The notes beneath the pieces were generated by a model that was given only the letters and a program-made list of their open reading frames with translations, made no database searches and was not told the DNA's origin. Shown piece by piece: positions 1-12,319 of a stretch of 64,000 nucleotides of DNA. Numbering within the stretch: the first letter of the stretch is position 1; every line of letters starts with the position of its first letter. Position numbers and translations under genes: made by a program. Source of the DNA: Bathymodiolus brooksi (lineage: Eukaryota; Mollusca; Bivalvia; Mytilida; Modiolidae); NCBI GenBank assembly GCA_963680875.1, contig OY804575.1:32516494-32580493 (forward strand), written 5' to 3'.

Positions 1-324
1 GCTAGGTTCGACCTAACAACTTTAGTGGTGATAGGCACTGATTGAACAGGTAGTCGTAAATCCAACTGCCATATTATCACGGCCATGACGCCCCCAAAAT
101 AGAGTCAGAAAAGGTATTAACTTTGTATGATTTCTTTTTCAGTTTTTGGAAAAATTTTTGTGAACAATTATAAAACAATAAATGTAGCGTATATTACTTA
201 AGAGAACCGACCATGCGCATAATTGATATTCTCCATTTCTAGGTAGGTTTTTGCTCAAGCTCACTTCCATTTAAAATCCTGTTTATTAAGCATAAACTCT
301 AATATAATAGAAGACATACTTTAC

Positions 325-462
325 CTTCAGAACATGTGCTTGGTTTCCATCCAGCATCACACTCCCTATGTGGACACTGTCCGTTCACGTTGTTACATCC
401 CACTCCATTTAAGCAATGACATCTACTCCTACATCCTTCACCAAAGGTACCTTTATTACACG
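325..462 (-). CDS. EGF-like exon A1
   Basis: This 138-nt exon encodes 45 whole codons with phase 1 at both ends. The acceptor is ATTACAG and the donor is GTAAAG. The domain has eight cysteines in the CxxGxxGxxC...CxC laminin/MEGF-like spacing. It differs from the A consensus by CNKG instead of CDKG at the start and by HREC instead of HGDC before the seventh cysteine. It translates to exactly the same protein as A2. It is the last coding exon before the window edge, so the next exon lies upstream of base 1 on the minus strand. Confidence 0.82.
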
Positions 463-526
463 CTGTAATTAGAGAGCATAACAATCAAAAACTAAAGGCT
501 CAGTGGTCTGAGCCTGTGTCGCTCAC

Positions 527-555
527 CTTTCATTCAAAGGTACCTTTATCACACG
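527..555 (-). other. Candidate 29-nt mini-exon (duplicated exon-A start), U1
   Basis: The intron part and first 21 nt of exon A are duplicated just upstream of A1. An ATTACAG-like acceptor (here TATTACAG) is followed by 29 nt and a good donor, AAAG|GTGAGC. Read in phase it gives C-D-K-G-T-F-E and then TGA. Inclusion would stop translation, so this could be a poison exon or a dead duplicate. The 64-nt spacer to A1 contains the hairpin AGGCTCAG/CTGAGCCT. Confidence 0.45.
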
Positions 556-2535
556 CTGTAATAAGAAAGCATGGCAAAAATGAAACAAAAACAATTTGTG
601 AATGGAAATAATAACAATAGCCAATCAACTCAAAATAGCATGATTAGTGTCAAACAAATGTATTATTGATGAAAATCAGTGTTAATCATCTGCACATTGA
701 TAAGTATTGTCTCTTAATGACTGGATTCACTGTCAAACATGAAGAAACAAATCTATACCACTAATCTGTAATACACACTGAAGCTGCATCCATTAGAAGA
801 CCACTAACTTAGGATATGACAAAGTCAGGGACAATAGAGAATATTCGTGAATAATAGTCAGTATCACATAATACAAGTATTATAGAGAAAGTAATATCGA
901 CATGAACAACATAGGGAGTACAACATGAGGATCAAGTTTGTATTTGGTTTAGGTTCATGGTGTTTGTCGTCACTTAAAACAATATTTCAGCTATGTCGTG
1001 GCGATCAGTTTTATTGGTGAGAAGAACCGGATAACTCGGAGAAAACCATAGACTTGTCGCAAGTCATTGACAAACTTTATCACATATGGTTGTATCTAGT
1101 ACATCGTGTTCCTTTCCCACAGGCTGAAATATCATACATATTCGTACCAAAAATGTCCATATTCAAAATAGCAAGTCGACATTGTGCAATGTAGGATCTA
1201 ATTAAACAACATTATTAAGAAAACAACTGGTAGAACGTGCTAAAGTGGGTCACGGGTCACTGTAATCGGGCGGCTGTATCGAGAAACAGATACGGTGTTG
1301 AAAAACCTGTTGATACTCATAAATTATTGATAAACGCAATAACATTTTATATTTGTCTTCCAAAAATATGATAGACAAAACCATGTGTGAAGTTTTAGGA
1401 CGAAATATCTCCGATTTCTATGTAAATTTATGAGTTGAAGTGGGGAAACACCCACAGGTAATTTTAGCAATGTATTTTTATCTTGGACAAACATAATGAG
1501 CGTCCTGATTGGATGACCGATTTAAAACACACCGACTCCGCGTGGTAAAATGATGCATGTAAAAGAAATCTATGTTATATTTATTCATTTGTTTGATTCT
1601 GAAATATTGTTGATCATTGATTTAAACAAGAAAAAAGGGAAAAAGGGGGGGGGAATTTTATTTGTGAATTTTACAGTTAAATAAATGTTATGTTTCGACA
1701 GTTTAAGGGGGAAAAATAAAAATTTGTTGCGACTAAAGCTTAAATCAGCGTTAAAAATTGAACAAATATCAGTGGTTTTGTAAATGAGATTTATTTCAAA
1801 TAGAAAATCTGAATTTATTATTTATTAATTGATTATTAATGATACAATTTGATATCCCTTGGAAGGGGGAACTATGATAAAAATTTAAAATAACAACACA
1901 CGACCAGACATTAAGCAAAAATAATAGTCAAGGATTATTTTTTTTATTAAACAAATCCAAGACCCCCGTGTCCATGATTTTTTTTTCTAAGTTAATAATA
2001 TGAAAGATTGATATCCACACTTGCCTTTTGCAGAGCACTTTTCTGTGTCCACTCTTGTATTATAAAAAAAAATTAAAGGACACCAAAGATTTACATTTTG
2101 CTCTTTGGTATTTATGCTATGATAACTTTAAAAGGAACGTAATTTCTTGACAATATCATATTTTCGAGTCAAACAAGTAGAACATGTCATAGCACAGTTG
2201 TGACCTCACGAACCCTGATGGCAAGCTGAAAATGGATACAGGTAAAATAGACATAACCTTGTGATATTCAGTCATCGATTGGCAATATCAACATTAAAAT
2301 GTCTTATTACAGATGTATAAAATTCCGGCATTTATTAAGGTTGAGGCATGAATTATCTGTTAAATAGCAGCAGGCACCCGAGTTGGAAAGATCATCCAGT
2401 AAAAGAAACGATTCGAAAAAAAAACTGACGTAAACGTAATACAAAACAACAAGATGTTAACACCAAATTCTGTTTGAACTTTGATTTATAAATGCTTTGT
2501 TCGTATGTAATATTATCTTACAAACTACAAAATAC

Positions 2536-2676
2536 CTTGATCGCACTTTGAACCCAAATAACCTGGCTTACACGTGTCTTTGATCGTACATAGACCTTCA
2601 ACATTGTCACATGTCTCAGACAAACAGTTGTTACATGATGTGTTACAGTTCAGGCCATATGTTCCTTTCCCACAGG
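2536..2676 (-). CDS. EGF-like exon C1
   Basis: This 141-nt exon has phase 1 ends, acceptor TTCAG and donor GTATTT. The domain starts CGKGTYGLNC and ends CKPGYLGSKC, with eight cysteines. C exons are more distant from A and B (they lack the FGEGCRSRC block), so C is a separate lineage within the array. Its bases match exon C3, 7.88 kb away, which fits the U1/U3 sharing seen in the flanking introns. Confidence 0.82.
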
Positions 2677-3234
2677 CTGAAGACAAAAAGGTAAATGTAG
2701 ATTAAAGGAAGACCAAGACGGAACATTTATATCTTCTTACTCATTAATGCTGAGTTCTTAGAAGAGTAGCAGCAAATACCAATTATATATTATCTTGCTT
2801 GAACGACTGGGTCGTTTGCGCGATCTTCTGCATTCGCCGCTCGCGGTAACCATTACGTTACTGAGGAAGGATTCAATATAAGTCGAAAACGACTTTCGGT
2901 TATGACAAATCAGGGACAATGAATAATATTCGTGAATAATAGCCAGTATCATATTATGCAAGTCTTATATAAAGAACATTAATATCGGTAACAAAATCAT
3001 GGAGGTAGAAATGCCAGGTTAGTGAAGATGTTAATCCTTTATGATTACTTTGTCAGTTTTTAGCAATTTTTTGTGAGTATATAACAACAATTGTAGGGTC
3101 TGTTTCTCAAAAGAACCAGCACGATTAATTATTTGTAGATTTTAATATATATTTATGTTGATGTTCAATCCCATTTAAAATTACGTTTATAAAGCACAAA
3201 GTTCAATATGATAGAAGAAATACTTTGATTATAC

Positions 3235-3372
3235 TTTCAGAACATGTGGGTGATTTCCATCCAGAATCACAATCGCTATTTGGACACTGTCCACTCACGT
3301 GGTTACATCCCACTCCATTTATACAATGACATCTACTCCTACATCCTTCACCAAAGGAGCCTTTATCGCACA
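3235..3372 (-). CDS. EGF-like exon B1
   Basis: This 138-nt exon is phase 1-1 with acceptor ATTACAG and donor GTATAA, which is weak at positions +3 to +5. The domain begins CDKGSFGEGC, continues HCINGVGC and CPNSDC, and ends WKSPTC. All eight cysteines are present. Exon B3 encodes the same protein. U1 alone has a second copy of the acceptor 45 nt upstream, which could lengthen this exon in frame (see the duplication entry). Confidence 0.82.
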
Positions 3373-3462
3373 CTGTAATTAAAAAGTATATCAATAATGA
3401 AAGAGAGAGACTTGTGACTGTAATTAAAAAGTATAGCAATAATGAAAGAGAGAGACTTGTGA
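3373..3462 (-). repeat. 45-bp tandem duplication of the B1 acceptor
   Basis: The segment starting ctgtaattaaaaagtat occurs at 3373 and again at 3418, a 45-bp tandem copy found in U1 only. On the minus strand it makes two ATTACAG acceptors. Using the upstream one would add 15 residues in frame, a hydrophobic stretch ending LLIYFLIT, ahead of the EGF domain. Which acceptor is used cannot be read from sequence. Confidence 0.8.
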
Positions 3463-4284
3463 CTGAAAATAATATATGTAGTCAATTAGCTCAACATAAC
3501 ACGATCAGTGTCCAAAAAATGTATTATTGATGAAAAATAGTGTTGATCATGTACATATTGACATGTATTTTCTCTTAATTAATGGATTCACTGATAAACA
3601 TGAGGCACAAGTCTATACCACTGACTATGAATACGCACCGAGGCGGTATTCATAAGAAGATCACTAATTTAAGATATGACAAAATCAGGGGCAGCGAATA
3701 ATTTCGTGAATAATAGTCAGTATCACATGATACAAGTCCAATATAGGGAAAGTAATATTGACAAGAAAAAAAAACATGGGGAATACAAAAGAAAGGGTCA
3801 GGTTTCGCTTTGGTTTAGGTTCATGGTGTTTGACGCCACTGTAGACAATATTTCAGCTATGTTATGGCGGTCAGTTTTATTGAGGGAGCAAACCGGATTA
3901 CTCGGAGAAAACCACTGACACACTTTATCACATAAGGTTGTATCGAGTAAACCTCACCATGCTAGGTTCGACCTAACAACTTTAGTGGTGATAGGCACTG
4001 ATTGAACAGGTAGTCGTAAATCCAACTGCCATATTATCACGGCCATGACGCCCCCAAAATAGAGTCAGAAAAGGTATTAACTTTGTATGATTTCTTTTTC
4101 AGTTGTTGTAAAAATTTTTGTGAACAATTATAAAACAATAAATGTAGCGTATATTACTTAAGAGAACCGACCATGCGCATAATTGATATTCTCCATTTCT
4201 AGGTAGGTTTTTGCTCAAGCTCACTTCCATTTAAAATCCTGTTTATTAAGCATAAACTCTAATATAATAGAAGACATACTTTAC

Positions 4285-4422
4285 CTTCAGAACATGTGCT
4301 TGGTTTCCATCCAGCATCACACTCCCTATGTGGACACTGTCCGTTCACGTTGTTACATCCCACTCCATTTAAGCAATGACATCTACTCCTACATCCTTCA
4401 CCAAAGGTACCTTTATTACACG
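4285..4422 (-). CDS. EGF-like exon A2
   Basis: This exon is 138 nt and phase 1-1, with the same protein as A1, including the CNKG start and HREC variant. The pair are the most recently duplicated exons in the array. All eight cysteines are present, with donor GTAAAG and acceptor ATTACAG. Confidence 0.82.
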
Positions 4423-4486
4423 CTGTAATTAGAGAGCATAACAATCAAAAACTAAAGGCTCAGTGGTCTGAGCCTGTGTCGCTCAC

Positions 4487-4515
4487 CTTTAATTCAAAGG
4501 TACCTTTATCACACG
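4487..4515 (-). other. Candidate 29-nt mini-exon, U2
   Basis: This has the same structure as in U1, with donor GTGAGC, but the in-frame TGA is changed to TTA by one base. Because 29 is not a multiple of three, inclusion would still shift exon A2 out of frame and hit a TAA about 50 nt into it. Confidence 0.42.
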
Positions 4516-6497
4516 CTGTAATTAGAAAGCATGGCAAAAATGAAACAAAAACAATTTGTGAATGGAAATAATAACAATAGCCAATCAACTCAAAATAGCA
4601 TGATTAGTGTCAAACAAATGTATTATTGATGAAAATCAGTGTTAATCATCTGCACATTGATAAGTATTGTCTCTTAATGACTGGATTCACTGTCAAACAT
4701 GAAGAAACAAATCTATACCACTAATCTGTAATACACACTGAAGCTGCATCCATTAGAAGACCACTAACTTAGGATATGACAAAGTCAGGGACAATAGAGA
4801 ATATTCGTGAATAATAGTCAGTATCACATAATACAAGTATTATAGAGAAAGTAATATCGACATGAACAACATAGGGAGTACAACATGAGGATCAAGTTTG
4901 TATTTGGTTTAGGTTCATGGTGTTTGTCGTCACTTAAAACAATATTTCAGCTATGTCGTGGCGATCAGTTTTATTGGTGAGAAGAACCGGATAACTCGGA
5001 GAAAACCATAGACTTGTCGCAAGTCATTGACAAACTTTATCACATATGGTTGTATCTAGTACATCGTGTTCCTTTCCCACAGGCTGAAATATCATACATA
5101 TTCGTACCAAAAATGTCCATATTCAAAATAGCAAGTCGACATTGTGCAATGTAGGATCTAATTAAACAACATTATTAAGAAAACAACTGGTAGAACGTGC
5201 TAAAGTGGGTCACGGGTCACTGTAATCGGGCGGCTGTATCGAGAAACAGATACGGTGTTGAAAAACCTGTTGATACTCATAAATTATTGATAAACGCAAT
5301 AACATTTTATATTTGTCTTCCAAAAATATGATAGACAAAACCATGTGTGAAGTTTTAGGACGAAATATCTCCGATTTCTATGTAAATTTATGAGTTGAAG
5401 TGGGGAAACACCCACAGGTAATTTTAGCAATGTATTTTTATCTTGGACAAACATAATGAGCGTCCTGATTGGATGACCGATTTAAAACACACCGACTCCG
5501 CGTGGTAAAATGATGCATGTAAAAGAAATCTATGTTATATTTATTCATTTGTTTGATTCTGAAATATTGTTGATCATTGATTTAAACAAGAAAAAAGGGA
5601 AAAAGGGGGGGGGGAATTTTATTTGTGAATTTTACAGTTAAATAAATGTTATGTTTCGACAGTTTAAGGGGGAAAAATAAAAATTTGTTGCGACTAAAGC
5701 TTAAATCAGCGTTAAAAATTGAACAAATATCAGTGGTTTTGTAAATGAGATTTATTTCAAATAGAAAATCTGAATTTATTATTTATTAATTGATTATTAA
5801 TGATACAATTTGATATCCCTTGGAAGGGGGAACTATGATAAAAATTTAAAATAACAACACACGACCAGACATTAAGCAAAAATAATAGTCAAGGATTATT
5901 TTTTTTATTAAACAAATCCAAGACCCCCGTGTCCATGATATTTTTTTCTAAGTTAATAATATGAAAGATTGATATCCACACTTGCCTTTTGCAGAGCTCT
6001 TTTCTGTGTCCACTCTTGTATTATAAAAAAAAATTAAAGGACACCAAAGATTTACATTTTGCTCTTTGGTATTTATGCTATGATAACTTTAAAAGGAACG
6101 TAATTTCTTGACAATATCATATTTTCGAGACAAACAAGAAGAACATGTCATAGCACAGCTGTGACCTCACGAACCCTGATGCCAAGCTGAAAATGGATAC
6201 AGGTAAAATAGACATAAGCTTGTGATATTCAATCATCGATTGACAATATCAACATTAAAATTTCTTATTACAGATGCATAGAATTCCGGCATTTATTAAG
6301 GTTGAGGCATGCATTATCTGTAAAATAGCAGCAGGTACCCTAGTTGGAAAGATCATCCAGTAAAAGAAAGAATTCGAAAAAAAACCTGACGTAAACGTAA
6401 TACAAAGCAACAAGATGTTAACATCAAATTGTGTTTGAACTTTGATTTATAAATGCTTTGTTCGTTTGTAATATTTATCTTACAAACTATAAAATAC

Positions 6498-6638
6498 CTT
6501 GATCGCACTTTGAACCCAAATAACCTGGCTTACACGTGTCTTTGATCGTACATAGACCTTCAACATTGTCACATGTCTCAGACAAACAGTTGTTACATGA
6601 TGTGTTACAGTTCAAGCCATATGTTCCTTTCCCACAGG
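6498..6638 (-). CDS. EGF-like exon C2
   Basis: This 141-nt exon is phase 1-1. The protein is identical to C1; the only base change I see is silent (CTG to TTG for Leu in TYGLNC). Eight cysteines are kept. The acceptor is a CAG directly before CCTGTGGG, and the donor is GTATTT. Confidence 0.82.
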
Positions 6639-7196
6639 CTGAAGAACAAAAGGTAAATGTAGATTAAAGGAAGACCAAGACGGAACATTTATATCTTCTT
6701 ACTCATTAATGCTGAGTTCTTAGCAGGGTAGCAGCAAATACCAATTATATATTATCTTGTTTGAACGGCTGGGTCGATTCCGCGATCTTCTGCATTCGCG
6801 GCTCGCGGTAACCATTACGTTACTGAGGAAGGTTTCAATATAAGTCGACAACGACTTTCGGATATGACAAATCAGGGACAATGAATAATATTCGTGAATA
6901 ACAGCCGGTGTCATATTATGCAAGTCTTATATAGAAAACATTAATATTGGTAACAAAAACATGGAAGTAGAAATGCAAGGTCAGTGAAGATGTTAATCCT
7001 TTATGATTACTTTGTCAGTTTTTAACATTTTTTTGTGAGTATATAACAACAATTGTAGCGTCTGTTTCTCAAAAGAACCAGCACGATTAATTTTTTGCAG
7101 ATTTTAATATATATTTATGTTGATGTTCAATCCCATTTAAAATTACGTTTATAAAGCATAAAGTTCAATGTGATAGAAGAAATACTTTGATTATAC

Positions 7197-7334
7197 TTTC
7201 AGAACATGTGGGTGGTTTCCATCCAGAATCACAATCCCCATTTGGACACTGTCCACTCACGTGGTTACACCCCACTCCATTTATACAATGACATCTACTC
7301 TTACATCCTTCACCAAAGACGCCTTTATCGCACA
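7197..7334 (-). CDS. EGF-like exon B2
   Basis: This 138-nt exon is phase 1-1. It is the most altered B copy: CDKGVFGEGCKSRC (Ser to Val, Arg to Lys), CPNGDC, and GWKPPTC instead of GWKSPTC. Changes fall between cysteines, and all eight remain. Confidence 0.82.
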
Positions 7335-8201
7335 CTGTAATTAAAAAGTATAGCAATAATGAAAGAGAGAGATTTGTGACTGAAAATAATATATGTAGTC
7401 AATTAGCTCAACATAACACGATCGGTGTCCAAAAAATGTATTATTGATGAAAAATAGTGTTAATCATGTACATATTGACATGTATTTTCTCTTAATTAAT
7501 GGATTCACTGATAAACATGAGGCACAAGTCTATACCACTGACTATGAATACGCACCGAGGCGGTATTCATAACAAGATCACTAATTTAGGATATGACAAA
7601 ATCAGGGACAACGAATAATATTCGTGAATAATAGTCAGTATCACATGATACAAGTCTAATATAGAGAAAGTAATATTGACAAGAAAAAACAACATGGGGA
7701 ATACAACAGAAAGGGTCAGGTTTCGCTTTGGTTTAGGATCATGGTGTTTGACGCCACTGTAGACAATATTTCAGCCATGTCATGGCGTCAGTTTTATTGA
7801 GGGAGCAAACCGGATTACTCGGAGAAAACCACTGACACACTTTATCACATAAGGTTGTATCGAGTAAACCTCACCATGCTAGGTTCGAACTAACAACTTT
7901 AGTGGTGATAGGCACTGATTGAACAGGTAGTCGTAAATCCAACTACCATATTGTCACGGCCATGACGGCCCCCAAAATAGAGTCCGAGAAGGTATTAACT
8001 TTGTATGATTTCTTTTTCAGTTTTTGTTATTTTTTTGTGAACAGCTATAAAACAATAAATGTAGCGTATATTACTTAAGAGAACCGATCATGCGCATGAT
8101 TGATATTCTCCATTTCTAGGTAGATTTTTGTTCAAGCTCACTTCCATTTAAAATCCTGTTTATTAAGCATAAACTTTAATATAATAGAAGACATACTTTA
8201 C

Positions 8202-8339
8202 CTTCAGAACATGTGCTTGGTTTCCATCCATCATCACAATCCCCATGTGGACACTGTCCGTTCACGTTGTTACACCCTACTCCATTTAAGCAATGACATC
8301 TACTCCTACATCCTTCACCAAAGGTATCTTTATCACACG
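8202..8339 (-). CDS. EGF-like exon A3
   Basis: This 138-nt exon is phase 1-1. It differs by CDKDTFGEGC (Gly to Asp in the first loop) and by CDDGWKPSTC. Losing the glycine of the CxxG motif is unusual among the A copies and may weaken the fold, but the frame and all eight cysteines are intact. Confidence 0.8.
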
Positions 8340-8403
8340 CTGTAATTAGAAAGCATAGCAATCAAGAACTAAAGGCTCAGTGGACTGAGCCTGTGTCGCT
8401 TAC

Positions 8404-8432
8404 CTTTCATTCAAAGGTACCTTTATCACACG
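8404..8432 (-). other. Candidate 29-nt mini-exon, U3
   Basis: The acceptor is ATTACAG and the donor is GTAAGC, a better match to the splice consensus than in U1. The in-frame TGA is present. The spacer to A3 keeps the AGGCTCAG hairpin with loop TCCA (minus strand). Confidence 0.45.
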
Positions 8433-10413
8433 CTGTAATTAGAAAGCATGGCAATAATAAAAAAAAACAATTTGTGAATGAAAATAATAACAATAGTCAA
8501 TCAACTCAAAATAGCATGATCAGTGTCAAAAAAATGTATTATTGATGACAATCAGTGTTAATCATCTGCACATTGACAAGTATTTTCTCTTAATGACTGG
8601 ATTCACTGTCAAACATGAAGCACAAGTCTATACCACTGATCAGTAATACACACTGAGGCGGCATTCATTAGAAGACCACTAACTTAGGATATGACAACGT
8701 CAGGGACAATAGAGAATATTCGTGAATAATAGTCAGTATCACATAATACAAGTATTATAGAGAAAGTAATATCGACAAGAACAACATAGGGAGTACAAAA
8801 GGAGGATCAGGTTTGGTTTTGGTTTAGGTTCATGGTGTTTATCGTCACTTTAAACAATATTTCAGTTATGTCGTGGCGATCAGTGTTATTGGTGGGAAGA
8901 ACCGGATAACTCGGAGAAACCCATAGACTTGTCGCAAGTCATTGACAAACTTTATCACATATGGTTGTATCTAGTACATATTGTTCCTTTCCCACAGGCT
9001 GAAATATCATACATATCGCTACCAAAAATGTCCATATTCAAAATAGCAAGTCGACATTGTGTAATGTAGGATCTAATTAAACAACATTATTAAGAAAACA
9101 ACTGGTAGAACGTGCTAAAATGGGTCACGGGTCACTGTAATCGGGCGGCTGTATCGAGAAACAGATACGGTGTTGATAAACCTGTTGATACTCATAAAAT
9201 ATTGATAAGTGCAATAATATGTTATATTTGTCTTCAAGAAATATGATAGACAAAACAATGTGTGAAGTTTTAGGACGAAATATCTCCGATTTCTATGTAA
9301 ATTTATGAGTTGAAGTGGGGAAACACCCACAGGTAATTTTAGCGATGTATTTTTATCTTGGACAAGAATAATGAGCGTCCCGATTGAATGACCGATTTAA
9401 AACACACTGACTCCTCATGGTAAAATGATGCATGTAAAAGAAATCTATGTTGTATTTATTCATTTGTTTGATTCTGGAATATTGTTGATCATTGATTTAA
9501 ACAAGAAAATAGGGAATAGGGGAGGGGGGGGGGGGGGGTATTTCTGAATTTTACAGTTAAATAAATGTTATGTTTCTACAATTTAAAGGGAAAATAAAAA
9601 TTTGTTGCGACTAAACCTTAAATCAGCGTTAAAAATTGAACAAATATCAGTGGTTTTGTGAATGAGATTTATTTTGAATAGAAAATCTGAATTTATTATT
9701 TATTAATTTATCATTAATGATACAATTTGATATCCCTTGGGAGGGGGAACTATGATGAAAATTTTAAATAACAACACACGACCGAACATTAAGCAAAAAT
9801 AATAATCCAGGATTAGTTTTTTATTAAAAAAATCCAAGACCCCTGTGTCCATGAATTTTTTTTTCTAAGTTAATAGTATGAAATATTGACATCCACACTT
9901 GCCTTTTTGGAGAGCACATTTCTGTGTCCACACTTGTCTAATAAATAAAATTAAAGGACAAAAAAAATTTACGTTTTGCTATTTGGTATTTATGCTATGA
10001 TAACTTTAAAAGGAACGTAATTTCTTGACAATATCATATTTTCGAGTCAAACAAGTAGAACATGTCATAGCACAGTTGTGACCTCACGAACCCTGATGGC
10101 AAGCTGAAAATGGATACTAGTAAAATAGACATAACCTTGTGATATTCAGTCATCGATTGGCAATATCAACATTAAAATGTCTTATTACAGATGTATAAAA
10201 TTCCGGCATTTATTAAGGTTGAGGCATGAATTATCTGTTAAATAGCAGCAGGCACCCGAGTTGGAAAGATCATCCAGTAAAAGAAACGATTCGAAAAAAA
10301 AACTGACGTAAACGTAATACAAAACAACAAGATGTTAACACCAAATTCTGTTTGAACTTTGATTTATAAATGCTTTGTTCGTATGTAATATTATCTTACA
10401 AACTACAAAATAC

Positions 10414-10554
10414 CTTGATCGCACTTTGAACCCAAATAACCTGGCTTACACGTGTCTTTGATCGTACATAGACCTTCAACATTGTCACATGTCTCAGACA
10501 AACAGTTGTTACATGATGTGTTACAGTTCAGGCCATATGTTCCTTTCCCACAGG
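10414..10554 (-). CDS. EGF-like exon C3
   Basis: This 141-nt exon is phase 1-1 and matches C1 base for base, as do its flanks on both sides. Eight cysteines are present. The identity over more than 1 kb with a unit two positions away indicates a recent exchange. Confidence 0.82.
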
Positions 10555-11112
10555 CTGAAGACAAAAAGGTAAATGTAGATTAAAGGAAGACCAAGACGGA
10601 ACATTTATATCTTCTTACTCATTAATGCTGAGTTCTTAGAAGAGTAGCAGCAAATACCAATTATATATTATCTTGTTTGAACGACTGGGTCGTTTGCGCG
10701 ATCTTCTGCATTCGCCGCTCGCGGTAACCATTACGTTACTGAGGAAGGATTCAATATAAGTCGAAAACGACTTTCGGTTATGACAAATCAGGGACAATGA
10801 ATAATATTCGTGAATAATAGCCAGTATCATATTATGCAAGTCTTATATAAAGAACATTAATATCGGTAACAAAATCATGGAGGTAGAAATGCCAGGTTAG
10901 TGAAGATGTTAATCCTTTATGATTACTTTGTCAGTTTTTAGCAATTTTTTGTGAGTATATAACAACAATTGTAGGGTCTGTTTCTCAAAAGAACCAGCAC
11001 GATTAATTATTTGTAGATTTTAATATATATTTATGTTGATGTTCAATCCCATTTAAAATTACGTTTATAAAGCACAAAGTTCAATATGATAGAAGAAATA
11101 CTTTGATTATAC

Positions 11113-11250
11113 TTTCAGAACATGTGGGTGATTTCCATCCAGAATCACAATCGCTATTTGGACACTGTCCACTCACGTGGTTACATCCCACTCCATTTAT
11201 ACAATGACATCTACTCCTACATCCTTCACCAAAGGAGCCTTTATCGCACA
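11113..11250 (-). CDS. EGF-like exon B3
   Basis: This 138-nt exon is phase 1-1 and encodes the same domain as B1 (CDKGSFGEGC, CPNSDC, WKSPTC). Unlike B1 it has a single acceptor, so the 45-bp duplication in U1 arose after the copying event or was not copied. Confidence 0.82.
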
Positions 11251-12117
11251 CTGTAATTAAAAAGTATATCAATAATGAAAGAGAGAGATTTGTGACTGAA
11301 AATAATATATGTAGTCAATTAGCTCAAAATAACACGATCGGTGTCCAAAAAATGTATTATTGATGAAAAATAGTGTTAATCATATACATATTGACACGTA
11401 TTTTCTCTTAATTAATGGATTCACTGATAAACATGAGGCACAAGTCTATACCACTGACTATGAATACGCACCGAGGCGGTATTCATAACAAGATCACTAA
11501 TTTAGGATATGACAAAATCAGGGGCAACGAATAATATTCGTGAATAATAGTCAGTATCACATGATACAAGTCTAATATAGAGAAAGTAATATTGACAAGG
11601 AAAAAAAACATGGGGAATACAAAACAAAGGGTCAGGTTTCGCTTTGGTTTAGGTTCATGGTGTTTGACGCCACTGTAGACAATATTTCAGCTATGTCATG
11701 GCGTCAGTTTTATTGAGGGAGCAAACCGGATTACTCGGAGAAAACCACTGACACACTTTATCACATAAGGTTGTATCGAGTAAACCTCACCATGCGGGGT
11801 TCGAACTAACAACCTTAGATGTGATAGGCACTGATTGCATAGGTAGTCGTAAATCAAACTACCATATTATCACGGTCATGACGGCCCCCAAAATAGAGTC
11901 AGAGAAGGTATTAACTTTGTATGATTTCTTTTTCAGTTTTTGTTATTTTTTTGTGAACAACTATAAAACAATAAATGTAGCGTATATTACTTAAGAGAAC
12001 CGATCATGCGCATGATTGATATTCTCCATTTCTAGGTAGATTTTTGTTCAAGCTCACTTCCATTTAAATTCCTGTTTATTAAGCATAAACTCTAATATAA
12101 TAGAAGACATACTTTAC

Positions 12118-12255
12118 CTTCAGAACATGTGTTTGGTTTCCATCCATCATGACAATCCCCATGTGGACACTGTCCGTTCACGTTGTTACACCCTACTCCA
12201 TTTATGCAATGACATCTACTCCTACATCCTTCACCAAAGGTACCTTTATCACACG
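12118..12255 (-). CDS. EGF-like exon A4
   Basis: This 138-nt exon is phase 1-1. Variants are HCINGVGC (Leu to Ile, as in B exons), CHDGWKPNTC, and otherwise consensus. The Ile matches the B lineage and could be a small conversion tract or a chance change. Eight cysteines are present. Confidence 0.82.
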
Positions 12256-12319
12256 CTGTAATTAGAAAGCATAGCAATCAAGAACTAAAGGCTCAGTGGG
12301 CTGAGCCTGTGTCGTTCAC

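Larger units (their letters stand above)
1..3960 (-). repeat. EGF-exon array unit U1
   Basis: This 3,960-bp unit begins with the same bases as position 3961. It contains exons A1, C1 and B1. The first ~2.1 kb is almost identical to U2. The part from about 2.1 to 3.4 kb instead matches U3 best. Outside the exons the unit is intron, with a G-run near 1645-1653, no convincing second gene, and paralogous sub-segments beside each exon (an ATTCGTGAATAATAG-type motif near 845, 2930 and 3705, the last lacking one base). Confidence 0.9.
3961..7877 (-). repeat. EGF-exon array unit U2
   Basis: This 3,917-bp unit contains exons A2, C2 and B2. Up to about 6.0 kb it copies U1 with only scattered changes (for example one extra G in the G-run at 5605). 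After that it drifts from U1 and U3. Introns hold no other gene that I can support. Confidence 0.9.
7878..11793 (-). repeat. EGF-exon array unit U3
   Basis: This 3,916-bp unit contains A3, C3 and B3. The region from about 10.0 to 11.27 kb is nearly base-identical to 2.15-3.4 kb in U1, while the A half is distinct from U1/U2. A long G-run lies near 9519-9538. The remaining bases are intron with no other supported gene. Confidence 0.9.

Noticed and set aside
2758..2961. A 67-codon minus-strand frame (MHNMILAIIHEYYSLSL...) recurring in most units
   Set aside because: It lies in intron DNA between C and B exons, has no splice-compatible borders or domain, and recurs only because the units are near-identical. 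The frame changes freely between units.
9115..9330. A 65-71-codon minus-strand frame (MGVSPLQLINLHRN...) seen in U3, U4 and U7
   Set aside because: It is broken in U1 and U2 and has no recognised domain; chance frame in repeated intron DNA.
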